From Saxidomus purpurata (Eukaryota; Mollusca; Bivalvia; Venerida; Veneridae), in the NCBI GenBank assembly GCA_022818135.1, contig JAFMSR010000002.1, forward strand, positions 28,031,003-28,095,002: a stretch of 64,000 bases of DNA, written 5' to 3'. Under the pieces are notes generated by a model. It was given only the letters and a program-made list of their open reading frames with translations. It was not told where the DNA came from and did not search any database. Position numbers and translations under genes: made by a program. This document shows positions 23,867 to 37,503 of this stretch, in pieces. How positions within the stretch are numbered: position 1 is the first letter of the stretch; the number at the start of each line of letters is the position of its first letter.

Positions 23867-25958
23867 TCAGTGCGTTCAAATATAGCTTAAAAGCATTTCT
23901 GCTTAAGACTGACAAATTGTAAATACCTTTTTGCAACTTACTTTATATTGTAAGTGAAATACGATCTTTTATGTCTGTCATCGTTTCTATATCTTAATGT
24001 AATCTGTATACTAGTATGCATATCACGATAGTCTTATTTATTGCGGGCCGCAGCCCGCTATATTTAATACATGATTGGAAAATGTAACATCTAGGTGAAG
24101 TAGTGTATAGTTCTTTGAACAAACTGTTACCGCCTAGGAAGTTACGATAAAGAATGCGTTAAACCACTGTTCATTGTGTAGCTTTAGAATTGTCAAAAAG
24201 TTGATATTTCTATCTTTTATCCATGTAAAACGTCAAATTATTTGATATGTTTATGTAAAGTCTAATAAGTAGTGAAAAGTTTTTATTGTTCGGCCAGTAT
24301 AAAAACCGATATCGGTCAAACATGCCGGTATCTTCCGGTATCGGGTTAAGTGGGTCCATTAGGTTACTATGACTCGATTTTTATAGTTTAAAATTTACAA
24401 TCACAATTCATTTGTTTTTGAATGGAAATATCATTGTACAGTCACGGACAGTCTATTTAAATTAGACAGGTCATGTTAGAGCAATAAAATGAAAGGTAGC
24501 CAAAGTTTACTAACTGATCGGGATGCACTTTCTAATTTTATCAGACCGCGAATCTTTCATCTGGCCTGATGTTTTCTTTTTTAGTTGTTTATAAAAGTAT
24601 TTCTAATTATTAAGTTAATGTGTAATTTGGCCATACACGAGCTTTTCAAGATTCGTGCAATATCATTCTTCATATTTCTGCAGGTATATAGAAATGGGAT
24701 ATAAATAAGCAAAAACGATGCATAAAAAAGTGTCGCAAATTTACACAAAATAGCCATTTACTTTAAACTTAAAAATTAAAACCATATGATCAGGATTCGG
24801 ACCCATTAAACGTTGCAAACAAGTAAGACATCTTACCTCTACGCAACTATCTATGCGGTGCTGATAGATGTGTGTTCGATAGAGAATCAATTGAAATAAC
24901 GAAAACACACCCGGACGTAACCGAAGAAATTAGTGCCAGACAAATTTGTCGCACCATAGACTATTATCAATGTTGTGCCGTCGTGCCATAGCTTGTATGT
25001 AATAGGTTTACTGTCAATATGCTGTATAGGCATACGACTAAATAAATTATATGTTCTGTTCTGTTCTGTACTATTAAAGTATTTGTAGAGTTATTGTCTT
25101 GTTTGTTTTTAGTTATGAAGACATTAATTTGATATTTTTTTTCTTTATTATCCTTAATATTTTATACCAAATATATTTTATCATGAACCCACTGTACATT
25201 GAATCTGCAGTATCAATTTCCCAACGTGTGGCCTTTAGAAACTTCAGTATCTATATCCTCTGCAGCAGTAACATTTTATGTCCGTTTTCATCTTCAACCT
25301 TCTGGACATGAGTACAGACTGAGCGCCAATCTTTAGAAGTAATAGCTGTTATTCTCATTATGACGCGCTGTGTCCATAAAAGTTCGATGGCATTAAGATA
25401 AGCATGATAGGCCCGAAGTCATTAAAGTTAATGGCCATGGCCTTGCAGTGGTCTCTAATAGATATTATGGTGCTGGCTGGTACGTTCTGCCCAGTTGAAG
25501 GAGGTCCGCTCGCCTTCTCGCGAAATCATATTTTCTTAGTCTTAAATGTTCTGTTCTTGGACATTTATCTGCCTGAATGTTATGGTATAGAGTGTTGTTA
25601 TATCAGCACATATCTATTGGGAAGACTCAGCAGTAGTTTATTTTTGGGCCATTTCTTTAAGGCAAAGAAATAAAGCTACGAATTAATGAATGGGCCTATT
25701 GATGAAAGAATGCTCCAGCCCAAAACTGGACTAAACGATTAAACAGTGTCTCGAGCATACGACTTCATGAACAAAAATGCCACAAAGGCAAGCACGCTAG
25801 CCCTGTATGAGCGCTATCGGGTTCTGTGTTACTCTACGGAATGTTTGGACTTGCAACTTCAGTTTTTCCTATTGATTTATTTTGTAAAGGAACAACTCCA
25901 TTTTAGCAATTTTGTTGGAGTTCTTTCGGGATCATGTTTGTCAAACAAAAATAACTAA
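23867..25958. other. Gene-free stretch
   Basis: No exon recognised. Around 24790-24860 there is a reverse-orientation B-box-like 'ggattcggaccca', perhaps a worn SINE. A short TTCTG repeat is at 25050-25070. Open frames of up to 89 codons (25404-25673) carry no motif I know. Confidence 0.35.
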
Positions 25959-25959
25959 A

Positions 25960-26180
25960 TTTGTTTCAAAGAAGATCTTCGAAGTTTTTCTTTTTGGTTG
26001 CAATAGCAACCAGAATTTTTTCTGCATTGATCAGAATTATTTAAGCACTTTTGGTAAAGGTTCATAAAATGAACGCCCCTTCTAAGTTTCATTGACATTG
26101 GCCAATGGATTTCAGAGGAGATGTCGTTTGAAGCAATTTTTGACAACGAACGACAGCGGTCACAATAGCTCACCTGACCC
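25960..26180 (+). repeat. Interspersed-repeat end fragment
   Basis: It ends 'ggtcacaatagctcacctga', the same end seen near 51045 and 58765. This is the terminal part of the repeat family whose body contains 'agctctaggccttgtggtt' (31700-32260 and others). Confidence 0.6.
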
Positions 26181-26756
26181 TATAAAACATATGTCGCACC
26201 CACAGGAGACCAGAACGTGACCATAACATGCACACCAAAGCTCGATTATATAGGACCACTTGTATAATGTTACATCAAAACGGGACAAACGGTAGGGTTT
26301 ATATTTGGATTATATGAGTAAACTTTCAAATGTCAATAACACTGGAATAGCAACTGCCCGGAACGCACCAAGGATATGCACAACTGTGAAAATCCTGCAT
26401 AATTTAGTAGATAAAGCCCAAACAATATTCTTTAAGCAAGCCCCTGTGTCTAATTATGACATGCACAGCAATACTTTATACTGATGCGTTCTGAAAAGTT
26501 TTATAAAAGTCCAGCAAAGGGTTTAAGTGATGAAACCCTGACTAGAGTTTCTATTACACTTCACGTTTGATGTAGTGAGCGACCTCCAATCACTAACTGC
26601 ACAACTGAACTTCATATTGATAATACCTGTGTGCAGCTATGGAGGCGAGTGAGGATAATTGTCGTACAAACTTTTGGTGTAAGGACATGAATCTTGGACA
26701 AGCAGAAATTGGATGGACGGACAAACGGTCCATCTCAGAAAGCGAGCAATTTATAT

Positions 26757-26810
26757 AACCGTTAGGTAAGAACTTGTTTCGCAATCGAGAATAAATACAT
26801 TTAAATTTTA
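26757..26810 (+). mobile_element. SINE family A tail fragment
   Basis: 'gtaagaacttgtttcgcaat' followed by an A/T-rich tail matches 19775-19810. The tRNA head is missing. Confidence 0.55.
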
Positions 26811-26967
26811 GTATACCCGAGTGGGTATATTTTTATTCAAAAAACAAAAAACAAGTTTCACCATAATATGTGGAATTTTCAATATAAACTGTTTACATTT
26901 TTTTTAAGTCAAAACCCGCGAATTGTAAATAGGCTTAAATAGTGAACAGGTAAAATGCGAAATTACT

Positions 26968-26975
26968 GGTTCAAG

Positions 26976-27006
<31 letters not shown>

Positions 27007-27032
27007 GGTGGAAAAAAAAAAAAAAAAAAAAA

Positions 27033-27086
<54 letters not shown>

Positions 27087-27193
27087 AAAAAAAAAAAAAA
27101 AAAAAATTTTTTTTTTTTTAATTTTTTTGATAAAATATAAAATTATTTACCTTTAATTCATGTATAAAAGGGAGGAAAAAAAGGGGGGGGGGA

Positions 27194-27225
<32 letters not shown>

Positions 27226-27330
27226 GGGGGGTATAAGTACAAGAGAATGCGGGGGAGCCGACGTGTGTACACAGTCAAATCGCCAAGGGGGGGGGGGGGG
27301 GGGGGGGGGGGAAATGCGTCCCCGTTTTTT
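26968..27330. other. Homopolymer-only tract, probably unreliable sequence
   Basis: Long pure runs of T, A and G follow one another with little else between. Such strings of homopolymers are typical of consensus errors in noisy long reads or of a collapsed simple repeat. The proline- or glycine-rich frames read here are products of these runs. Confidence 0.75.
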
Positions 27331-28914
27331 TTTCCTTCCAAAATTTAAAAACGTTTTGGGGGCCCCCGCCTTAAGTTTAAATAAAAGAATTCATGTAAAC
27401 TAACAATTAGAGATGTGGAGACCACATTTGCAAATTTTGTAGAATTTTGATACGAAGGGCCGGATTCTGTGTATATCCGACTTCCTCTTGCACTTTCAGA
27501 CGAAACCGATAAGTTGATACACTAAAGAATTTTGTAGAGAAATCGACTTCTAATGTATTAAATTGTTTTTATTATTTTTTTTTGTCAAAACCCCAAATCA
27601 GTGTCTAGATGTGGCTTCTGGGTATCAAAAGATGCCCAACAGTTTGGATTATGCGTCAAATGCGAATGATTTCTGTTTCCACAAGATCTGTCCAAATCGA
27701 AATCCTGTTATGACTTCTTATACTGCGGCACAGTTGCGACGAAAACCTGGTCAAGAAAGAAGGAAGGCTACCGTTTGAAAAGGTATTTAGCCCGTTTAGA
27801 CATAAGGGCGAACATGCCATTTTGAAAGAAAGTTGCAGAAGCACAGCTTTGATTGGCGCACCCGCGACAATTACTCCCCAGACGGTTAGGTAGCGCAATC
27901 TCTTGTTTGCAGGCGAATAGAAATCGCTCTTATCAATTAAATACATGTACGCAATTATAAAATATATTTGCAAGATGTGTCTCGAAATGAAGCTTTTTGC
28001 AAAAATACCTTTTATGCGACAACTAATCACTAATTTGAAATGTGTTAATTTTGTTCTAAAATACTTTTGACAAATTTTAATATTCTTCCCCCTTTTCTCC
28101 CAAATTTTTTTTTTTAATACCTTTGTCCAGCTTGGGGTGTAGGACATGACTTGCGGAAATTGGATGAGTAAAGGTCCATTGTTTGGGGGGGTGGGTTTGG
28201 GGAGGAAAATTTTTTTTTTATTTTTTTAAACTTTTATAATAGTGCTCTTGACAATTCAGGGATAAGTCAAAACTGGTCTATTTATATAGTATTGAGAAAA
28301 TAATTGTTTCAACTCTTCTCTTAGCAGTTAATTATTTTTCACTTAGTGTATACATTTCATACAAAAAGTATATACGTCTCTCTTCGTATCATTCCCTGTC
28401 ACAGTGGTCCAGAGAAGCGTGGAAATAGCTTTTATTTTTGAAAATGTTCTAAGTTTTGGCCTAAAAGACCCTTTTTAATGTTACATTTACTACGTAGAGA
28501 AAAATATGTAAAACATACAGTGCATTTTTTTTATAATTTCATTGTAATTTAACTAATAAGAGTAAGTTACATTTTCGCTACACCCTCAAGCGGTTTGATA
28601 TGAATGAATAAATAAATAAGAAAGAGGGTATTGCAATGTATCATTTTTACTCTAATAAAAATGTTCAATGGCTGATTGATTTTCTTTCTGAAATTTATAG
28701 ATACAAATAGTCATACTTGTCAGCATGGACATTAAACCGTTACTGTTTAAACTGACACAGTAACTTCATGCAGTATTGTTGGCCATTATGAAATCTGGAA
28801 ATCTGCATAAATATGAATCCAAAGAAGTCACTGAAATCACTGTATGTGTACTTAAATAAGTGGATACAAATATTCACGAAAAGTCCAATTCGTTTACTCT
28901 AAAGTTATATAAGT
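27331..28914. other. Gene-free stretch with an unexplained 163-codon frame
   Basis: A minus-strand frame at 27656-28147 (163 codons) has no recognisable domain. Its upstream end shares 'gtgtaggacatgac' and 'gaaattggatg' with 26675-26710, so it probably lies in an interspersed repeat. Two more long T runs are at 28106-28116 and 28205-28225. Confidence 0.35.
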
Positions 28915-30204
28915 GTACAATGTATAAGGGTTCAACGTTCAGTCGGATTTTATCATCGTATACAACCTTTTAAATCAATCATTTGATAATTATCTTGTTG
29001 TCTACCATTCTTTCACGTCACATTGGCAGGTTCTACAGAGAATGTTCGATGTACATTTGTAACTGTCAGAAAATGCACATATCAAAGAAATAAAAAATCG
29101 ATATACCGGAAATAACCATTTTAATCGGAATATTGTATACCATTAATTATGTACGAAGATATCCGTCTGATTTGGTAGACCGTTCAAGATAAAGACGAGC
29201 AAAAAAGAATTAATTTTTGTGCGATTCTATTTTCACATTGTTGATAAATTTGATTGGCGCGTAAACCATATACATTTGTATTTAGTTTTTCAAAGTCCGT
29301 TTTTGTTATGAAGTAAGAAGTTGCTAAGAGATGATAAACATGAACAACGGGATTCTAGAAAATGATGTTTTAGGCGAAGACGTATTGTCTCAAGATGTGA
29401 ATCTATTTTAGCAATGTCAAAAAGATGCTTTTGCTTTAACATAGGAGATAGTTAAAGTTGAAAAGCGAGATTACTACTCATCCATTGCAGAAGAATGGAA
29501 CTGCTATATAGCCAACATTTTAAGTTTTGACCTCTAACGTTTCGCTATTAATTAAGACAGCTCCCAATATTAAAACCAAATATTTTAGCACCAAATAGCC
29601 CGTTTTATAGCAAGAAGGTATCATTAATGGGACCGACTCGGTAATAAGACCATATTTTAGTGTTCCGAATGGTGATTTTACTGTACTGTTGTATATGAAG
29701 TTTAAGAGAAAGTTTCCGTAGATCATAGTTTTATGTCTGTGTATTATCTCTTTTTTGGCCTATATCGTTTGTATAAAATATCAAGAAAGTTTTGATATTG
29801 ATAGCGTAACAAATTTTGTTCTTGAAAATCCAACGAAAAAAAGTGATCCGGAAATGTGTCATTTGTTCATATAAAGAGGCGTTCCGACTCAGCGCAAGAC
29901 ATTATTACGACAACACTTACTTATGGAAACAACATTAATCAACATGAACTTCAGACTATTTCCAAAATATGGGGAGCAGGGCTGCAAACCTCATTCCTTC
30001 AGTACAATGATGAAGCCCGACACCCAGTTTCCAGCCATTCTTAACACGAGCATCACACGGGTAGATGCTCCGTCGTGACATATTGTGGTATCTCTGCACA
30101 GAGACTGTACGCCTAACTGCGTTTTCTATATAAACATATAAAGCAAAATCTGTATATTTTAATTTACAATAAAATAAATCATGTTATTCTAACGACGCCA
30201 TGCA

Positions 30205-30275
30205 GTAAATGACGTAACGACGTGACGTATATCAACAAGCACGTCCAATCGCATTTCGTGTTTCAAAGTTACATT
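30205..30275 (+). repeat. Repeat shared in inverted orientation with 42875-42945
   Basis: 'taacgacgtgacgtat' and 'cgtccaatcg' occur here and, reversed, at 42875-42945. Because the orientation is opposite, this pair is separate from the tandem duplication and is probably a dispersed element. Confidence 0.6.
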
Positions 30276-31699
30276 TATGTACTACTACGCGTTTAATAAA
30301 GTTCGGGGTAGTTTCGAAAGAAATGACATGCTAGAATCGAAATAATAAATGTCTCCCTATATTGTATACGCATCCGAACTCCAGACTCTAGATTATTATT
30401 TAACGATGAAATACAGAGATACATTTATCATTTCTTAAATATGCCGCTTGACCCACTCTGACAGAACCATACCATTGGCTTTCTTTACAGGCTTACCCTT
30501 TTTACAACTGAAACGTATGTCACAAGTATTCATATAGATGTAAGGCTTTTCAATACCTGGCGATAATTATTCTTCTGATGTCAGTCTTCGAACTCCTCTT
30601 AAGTAATCTAAGAGACGAAAACCGCCAATCCTCTTAGTCACTTTTTTAATGTCTTTAATGGTGAAACGTTAGCATGCTATCAACCACTACTGTTAGATAA
30701 TAAGCAATGTTCTTGGTGTCAAAAAGAAAATATTTAATCTGTAGAAATTATGTTCACACGATCTAAGGAGAAGAGTTCTTGTCTCTTTTCGGGCCAGACA
30801 ATGATTCGAACAAGAAATTTGCGATTTGCATTGATAGACTGGCATTGCGCGACCAAGCTGCAATGTATATGAATACCTTTAAAGGGCTGCAACTCCGAAA
30901 TGAACACAACCTAACTTATATGCAACTAGCATGGTGGTATCTTTGATAAAAATTGCGGAGACAGTGTTACTTACATGAAATCTGACGATGTAATAGTCGT
31001 ATCTCCGGATTGCAAAAGGCAGTTTGTTTGGTTGTTCAATTTGGGCGATGTATAATGCAATATACACAGTGACAAAGATTGCTGATGGAGAGCAAAATAC
31101 ATTATATCGCGCCTTACTCGAACATATAAAAGCGTCACTAACATAAACCATGAATGTATGTTGCAGCAGCTGTAGTTTTATTGAAAATATACCAGAGAGC
31201 GCTCTCTCATGGGACATTATGTATTAAATCGAACCTGTTTTTGTGTTTTGAAGAAAGTGTACTTTTAAGTGTGGTCTTTGACCTAATGTATAGTAACCGA
31301 TGGAACCAACTCGGAAACAATTGTTGAAAAAAGTATTTCGTATGCTAATCTAACATGACTTTGCGTTATAATCGATCAACTTAATATAAAGTTAGACATG
31401 TGGTCTTATGGAGCTCTCTCTTGAGCTCTAAACTGGATTACCTGTAATCTTTTTTCCCGTGTACTTTTCTGAGAAATAATTTCTTTCAAATTGGTCAGTG
31501 ACATTCATTTTTCAAATAATTACTTAAGTTTCCGTTTTAGGCTTAACCGAGTTTCCAGAACAAAAGAATGTTTCTTCGGGTTATGCTTAAGATCGCTTTG
31601 TTTCTGCACTTTATGTTCCTGTGGTACTTTCCTACAGAAACAATCATAGAAGTGATCCAGTACATAATGCTACCTTCCAAACATCTCAGCTCTGGATAT

Positions 31700-32260
31700 T
31701 GTGTTTCTTGACAAGAAGATTTTTAAATTTCCCCTTTATAAACCTATATAAAATCACGTGAACCCCCGGGGCGGATTCAATGCTATTTGCCAAATATTTA
31801 AGCTCTAGGCCTTGTGGTTTCAGAGGAGGATTTTTAAAGATTTCGTAAAGACCCTCATCCCTCTCTGGTTTAATGTTGTCCCGGGCGTCATGATTGGAAC
31901 AGCATTAAGTTAGTAGATGTCCACTAAGAATTACTACATGTTAAATGTCTCAGCTCTAGGCACTGTAGTTACGGAGAAGAATATTGTTTTTAAAGATTTC
32001 CTAAAATCAAGCGACCCCAACCCGGGCAGGGTCAATTTTGACCCGGGAGTCAGGAGTTAAAATTTTTTTGTGATTTTTTATCTTCTAGGAAATTCTACAT
32101 GCAAAATATCTAACCTCTATGCCTTGCGGTTTCAGAGAAGACGATTTCACAGTTTTTTCTGTGTACGCCTAATAAACATTGTAGTTGTAAAATAGGGCGA
32201 GGTCAATTTTGGCTGAATTTGGTAAGAAAACGTTATTGACATTTAATGTCTAGGTTTGCT
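31700..32260 (+). repeat. Interspersed repeat with internal modules ('agctctaggccttgtggtt' family)
   Basis: At least three modules of roughly 130-170 bp repeat 'agctctaggccttgtggttt', 'cagagaagaat' and 'tttttaaagattt'. Related tracts lie at 50830-51060, 58200-58790 and 63530-64000. No coding capacity. Confidence 0.65.
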
Positions 32261-32865
32261 TTGTGAATATCTGGCCATATTATAATAAAGCGGTCGTTAT
32301 ATTTGTACACGTGAGCGTATGAACGTTATAAGATTATATTTTGCAAACTTACGCAGTATCCAATAATATTAACACCTCGAGACATTTCATAATGTTTTGC
32401 TCTTCTGCAAATCCATGTATATGCTTGCTTTTTTGTAATATGTTGTTGCTATAAGCATATTTGTATGTTTTATGCAATACACTTGTTGTATTGTATTGTA
32501 TTGTAGGTATCGAAAGTTTTGATGAATAGTGAAGATAAAGAAAGTCCTGAAGGTCCTAAGACACCCCTGGTTCTTTTACATCCCCGGTGTAAATATCAAT
32601 AAAGGACATTCCATCAAATTATTTTTCCTTTCTGAAATGGGGTCCATCTCCAAAGAAACCCAGTCGAACCGACCTTAAATTATTAAAAAGGAGAAAACTA
32701 TACACTAATTGCCATTTCAATAACTATTACGAGATATTATTAATCAATTATTATTAAAATGTTTTCAATTGAGATTTATTCACAATGTTTTCTCACAGAA
32801 CATAAATTGTCTTTAATAAAAGCTTGAAATGGTTACTGTATATTTGAAAAAATAGTAGAGACACT

Positions 32866-32900
32866 CGTTCTCGACAAAGCGAAAGATTTCTCCCCTATGT
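32866..32900 (-). pseudogene. Remnant of phosphodiesterase exon 12
   Basis: After an acceptor 'tatattgcag' the fragment translates as HRGEIFRFVENE, against [12 protein letters not shown] in the intact exon at 42180-42321. The match then stops: the catalytic aspartate segment and donor are gone. Flanking intron sequence is also shared. It is a broken piece in the left copy of the duplication. Confidence 0.8.
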
Positions 32901-33561
32901 CTGCAATATAAATCAAGCAACGCTATTATTAAATTCAAGTTAGTCGGATTTATTGTCTTTTGAAAGATCATGACAGATCGTAAATAAACTATCAGTAAAT
33001 AATTAAAACTACGCCCTAGCTAATATCTAATTTGTTTAGCGATACTGGGGATATATTTGGACTGTGAAAATATTTGGGTATGTGAAAACTTGTAGACTTT
33101 ATTATGCAATTTTGGCCATTACGGTATATCAAATGTAAATCCCATGTATTAATATCATTGTTTTTTTTATCATTTCAGTAATAAAATGTTTCAAGCCATT
33201 CTGCTTTCAATTCAGTTATAAATAAATATTTAGTTTGCTCTATATACTATCCATCCTCATGCATCAGTGGTTTGCCAACCTTTCAGACGAACATGAAATT
33301 ATGTAATGAATGCTCTGGACGTACGAGAATGTATACTATCAAAATGAGTAAATATTATCAAACATATTCAAAAACTTGTTCTTCACTACCTAAGGTAAGA
33401 ATAAATTTCATGTTTATTTCTGACCTCCTCCGTAAAAATTTTCATTTGAATTGTGTTTGTATTTTGATGTCGACCACTGCTTGCAATATGTCTTGTATTC
33501 TGAAGTGTGTATTATGTTATTATGGGCGATGAAATAAAATTGTTTATGTAGTGTGCTTTTG

Positions 33562-33595
33562 GGTAGAGTAAAATTTCGTCTAAGGAGACTACGTT
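33562..33595 (-). pseudogene. Remnant of phosphodiesterase exon 10
   Basis: The acceptor 'ctttacag' and the first 30-odd bases match the exon at 44791-44878, but the frame carries two TAG stops and the EHHHF part is missing. About 400 bp of upstream intron is shared with the intact gene. Confidence 0.8.
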
Positions 33596-35825
33596 CTGTA
33601 AAGATAATGTTTATATTGAAGCAGGGTTTTACAGCCAAAAATATTAAGGAATGTAAATCGTCGTTGCATTTATCAGAAATGAAAGGAAAAGGACGAGACC
33701 CAAAGGAAATACAAAATACAGACTCAATGATATTATACATACAAAATATAGGCAGTTTCATGTCCTTTTGAAACTCCATAAATATATTCAAAAAGTATGC
33801 TGATTTATACAAAATTTTGCAAAACCATCTGCAATTACCATACCAACTATTTAACTGTGTCCTCATTTGTTTTTACCATTGACCGTTTTAACTAAAATTA
33901 ATTTACTGAAAGGTATCTGACTGTTAAGAATTTACAAAGCATGAAAATATATATTAAGTGCTCACATACATATCGTTATTTTGTCTTTTCGATGACATGT
34001 TGAAGTATAAGAAAACTCAAGGGTCATTGACACTACAGTCTCAATTTTCAAGGGTCAAAATCAAATTTTCAAGACTCAATGAGGAGATTTTTAAGAGTTG
34101 AGGCACGAATCTTCTAGGCTTTCATATCATTTTTTACTGATTGTGTTCTGCAGCTTTTCAATGAGCTCAAAAGTGATAAATAACAGTACGCTTTCCCCAT
34201 TTATCACATATTTTCGCGACCTCAAATGTCTATTTGTTTCTTTGATTTTTCCCTTTTTAAACAGTTTTTAATACATCAAAATTTGTTTAAAAGTATATTC
34301 TTGAGAATTAAATAAGTATTAATGAATTTTAACGAAAACTAAAGGTTTAGAAGGCGCCGACTATTGCCCAAGATATGTTCTTGTAGAGGAAAAATTTCCA
34401 TCCAGAACAGTTCTCTATTTACCGAAATGAACTTTCATTATCATTAACATGTTACATGTATGTGTCTTTTGTAGCAGATTAAGATAACTGTTAATTCAAT
34501 GTAAGTAGCTTGAACGAAGTGTTTTCAGCTTTTCAGTATTGTGAATAAATTATTCGGTGATAAATTGACCATTACAACCTCACCAGTGACTTCGAGTTCC
34601 GTGACCCCAAACATGCGTTGCGCGCAACGCAGCGCATTGAGAAAAAAAAAACGTGTAACTGAATATATCCACGCAATCCCTGTATAAGAGTTTAACGTTC
34701 AGTCGGATTTATCTTCGTACAACATTTTATAATCACCTGGCTGCTTACTATTGTCTCACGTGCGTTTTGTTGAAACCTACTTAATTTAAACACATTAACA
34801 GGTCTGATATACCTGTCAGAAAATGCACGTAACAAAGTAAGAAATTGACGCACTAGAAATAGCCTTTTTCATCGGAATTATGTGTACCATTATGAATGAG
34901 GGTATCATCTGCTTCGGTAGACCATTCAACATGAAAACGAAAAAAAAGTTTATAAGATTTCTTCAATTTGTATTCGATTCCATTTCCACTTTGTTTATAA
35001 ATAAAACTGATTTAAACGTAAACTATTTATTGGTTTTTAAGTATGTTTTTGTTACGAAGCAGGAAGTAGCTAATAGATGATAAACATGAATAATCATGCA
35101 AAATATCAGTGACAAAGATTGCTGAGGGAAAGACAGACTTATAAAAGTTTGTTGAGATTGAGGTGTTTTTTCTCTTGAAGTCTTTTTTCCTTTTAAGAAA
35201 ATATCTTTATCAAATATTTGACTCAATCAAAGCTCATCTCAACAGTTACAGTCAAGGAAGGAGAAATTGTGAAGATGTTATAAAATGTTCAGAAAAGACA
35301 TGAGCAATTCTCTAACGACTGATGCCAGTCTAAAGGAAAGACCACCTGCCGCGGGCGTATAAAAGCCTTACTTACATTGTACATAAAGCAATGAATGAAT
35401 GTATTTTGCTATAGATTTATACAATGGAAATATAAGGAAGATATTCCAGAAAGCACCATCTCACATGACAAATATAATACTTCAAGCATGTTATTGTGGA
35501 ATCAAGTGTACTTTTAAGTGTGGTTGTTGTTCATTTGACCCTGTGGATTGTAGTCGTTAATATAAAGTGAGACCTAATGGTCATATGTCTGATGGAGCTA
35601 TCTATTATATATCTCTTGAGCACTGAATTGAATTACTAGACTTCTATTTTACCGTGTACTTTTCTCTTGGGTCAGTTTTATTCATTTTTCAAACAGTAAT
35701 TTTAAGTTTCCGTTTTAGGTTAAATCGAGTGTGCAGACGACAACACATTTTTTTCTTGAATTTATTCCAGAGATCGCTTTGTTTCTGCACTTTAGATTTG
35801 TGTGGTTCCTTTACCACACAAAATA

Positions 35826-37503
35826 TAACCAATACATTTACCAACACATAAAAATATATTTAATGGCAAAATAATTATTGCAGAATAATATTTGTTTTTA
35901 TCAGCCCGATTCCACAAATACAACTGAATTTGGTAAGGAAACGTCCATCAAGTAAAGTCCATCCAATATTATTCTTCGAAAGCTTTCTCTATTTTTGACA
36001 ACTTTCTAATTTTGGCCGAAGAAATACGGATATGGACCAAGTATGAATATACCATTCCGGATAATATTAAATCTGACGATAAATTAAATGAATTTTGATT
36101 TTACAGCACCAGTACAATGTAGTATCACCTATAGCTTTGCCAAATACCTTGAACATTACACACACGATGGCTAAATTACAAAAAGGCGATGTCTACTTTT
36201 TGTAGTTTATTGAAGATCATAATTCTACAAATGTAGTGAGACAAATATAAAACACTAGGTACATTTTGTTGACAAAGAATGTTTACAATGTGACTAACAA
36301 GACGTTAGAGAAAATGTTTGTTACACCTTTAAACTGTTTCATATAAAAATTTAATAAATAACACAAAATGTTGTACTGTATCATGTTTCACTCAGATATA
36401 AATGCTCCAGGTCTGGATGGTATTATTTTTTATGGTATTTTCAGTCTGAAAAAAATTGTTTCATCTGATCCTATAGATGTAAGAAGACATGCTCTTCAGT
36501 ACGGATGTTAGCAAATCGCTGTTCACCTATAAATTTTAATATTAATATTTTATTTGTAAAACGCTTATTCCTTTTGGTAATTAGTACTCAGGCTTCTTTG
36601 TCTAAAATGTCCTTGCACTCTAACGAAATATACTTCACCGTTCACTTATAAATAATTTAAATGTACAGTATACGTTTTAATAAAAAAATAAATATACAAA
36701 TAACATCGCATTTGGTCCTCGCCGTGTCCCGAATTCATTAGCTGTAAACGACAATGGATATAATTATTACCATTCATTGCTATATTTAACTCCTACCCTG
36801 CAGGCAACAAGTCTTTCTGCCTTTGCAGCCGACACAGATAATGTTCAAATGTACAGTAAAACCTGCAATGTTCGCTATTCAGTCAGTAAAGTTTCACTGA
36901 CCATTCATTTTGAACATGTGATAGTACATACCAATGAAAGACACGCCTACTTTAGACATTATGCCGAGTAAATTTTAAATCTTTTATGAAACATATTTAG
37001 GCTCGAGGTTTTAGGATGTAAATTACAGAAACAACAACATGGATTTCGTTACATCCATATCACAGATAAACTGGGCATGAGAAAAGACGCCCAAAATGCA
37101 GAATATATTTTCTTTGTCCATTATGTACAGCAAATGACGTATTTATAGCTGTGTTTTAAACCTTTATTACAAATAATCAAACAAGACTAAACATTTGAAT
37201 TATATATTTATTAACTGTTTTGAACTTGCAGCTTTCACAAAGGACTTTGTACTCTTTATTAATAACTAGATCGAATATCAGGTGATTTTCTCTTTCCAGA
37301 AATGTACAAAGGAAGGACATGTACCGCCACTTGCCAAAAGTGTACACTCTAACATTATGGACACAAATTCGAAATATAAATAGTATAACGTTGCTCTTAA
37401 AAGAGTTTTATCTCGAATTTCTAAAGAGGTGTCATTATAGGACTTCTCATAAATTATAGTACATCAAAACAAAAATAAATGATTCAATTTATTTTGATAC
37501 AGG
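35826..37503. other. Gene-free stretch
   Basis: No exon or recognised repeat. Short frames only. Confidence 0.4.

Larger units (their letters stand above)
28915..34035 (+). repeat. Left copy of an old tandem segmental duplication
   Basis: Blocks in the same order and orientation recur in 34675-45520: 28915-29350 with 34675-35095; 31060-31640 with 35098-35825; 32541-32600 with 40936-41000; 32865-33130 with 42288-42560; 33545-34035 with 44835-45520. Shared strings include 'aacgttcagtcggatt', 'gatcgctttgtttctgcac' and 'tctcccctatgtctg'. This copy has lost most of the phosphodiesterase 3' exons and kept two fragments. Divergence is considerable, so the event is old. Confidence 0.85.

Noticed and set aside
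27153..27348. Proline-rich and glycine/lysine-rich frames on the two strands
   Set aside because: They are translations of G, A and T homopolymer runs in a tract that is probably unreliable.
27656..28147. 163-codon minus-strand gene
   Set aside because: No domain, no splice-consistent neighbours, and its 5' end overlaps sequence shared with 26675-26710, suggesting repeat DNA. It was not called as a gene.
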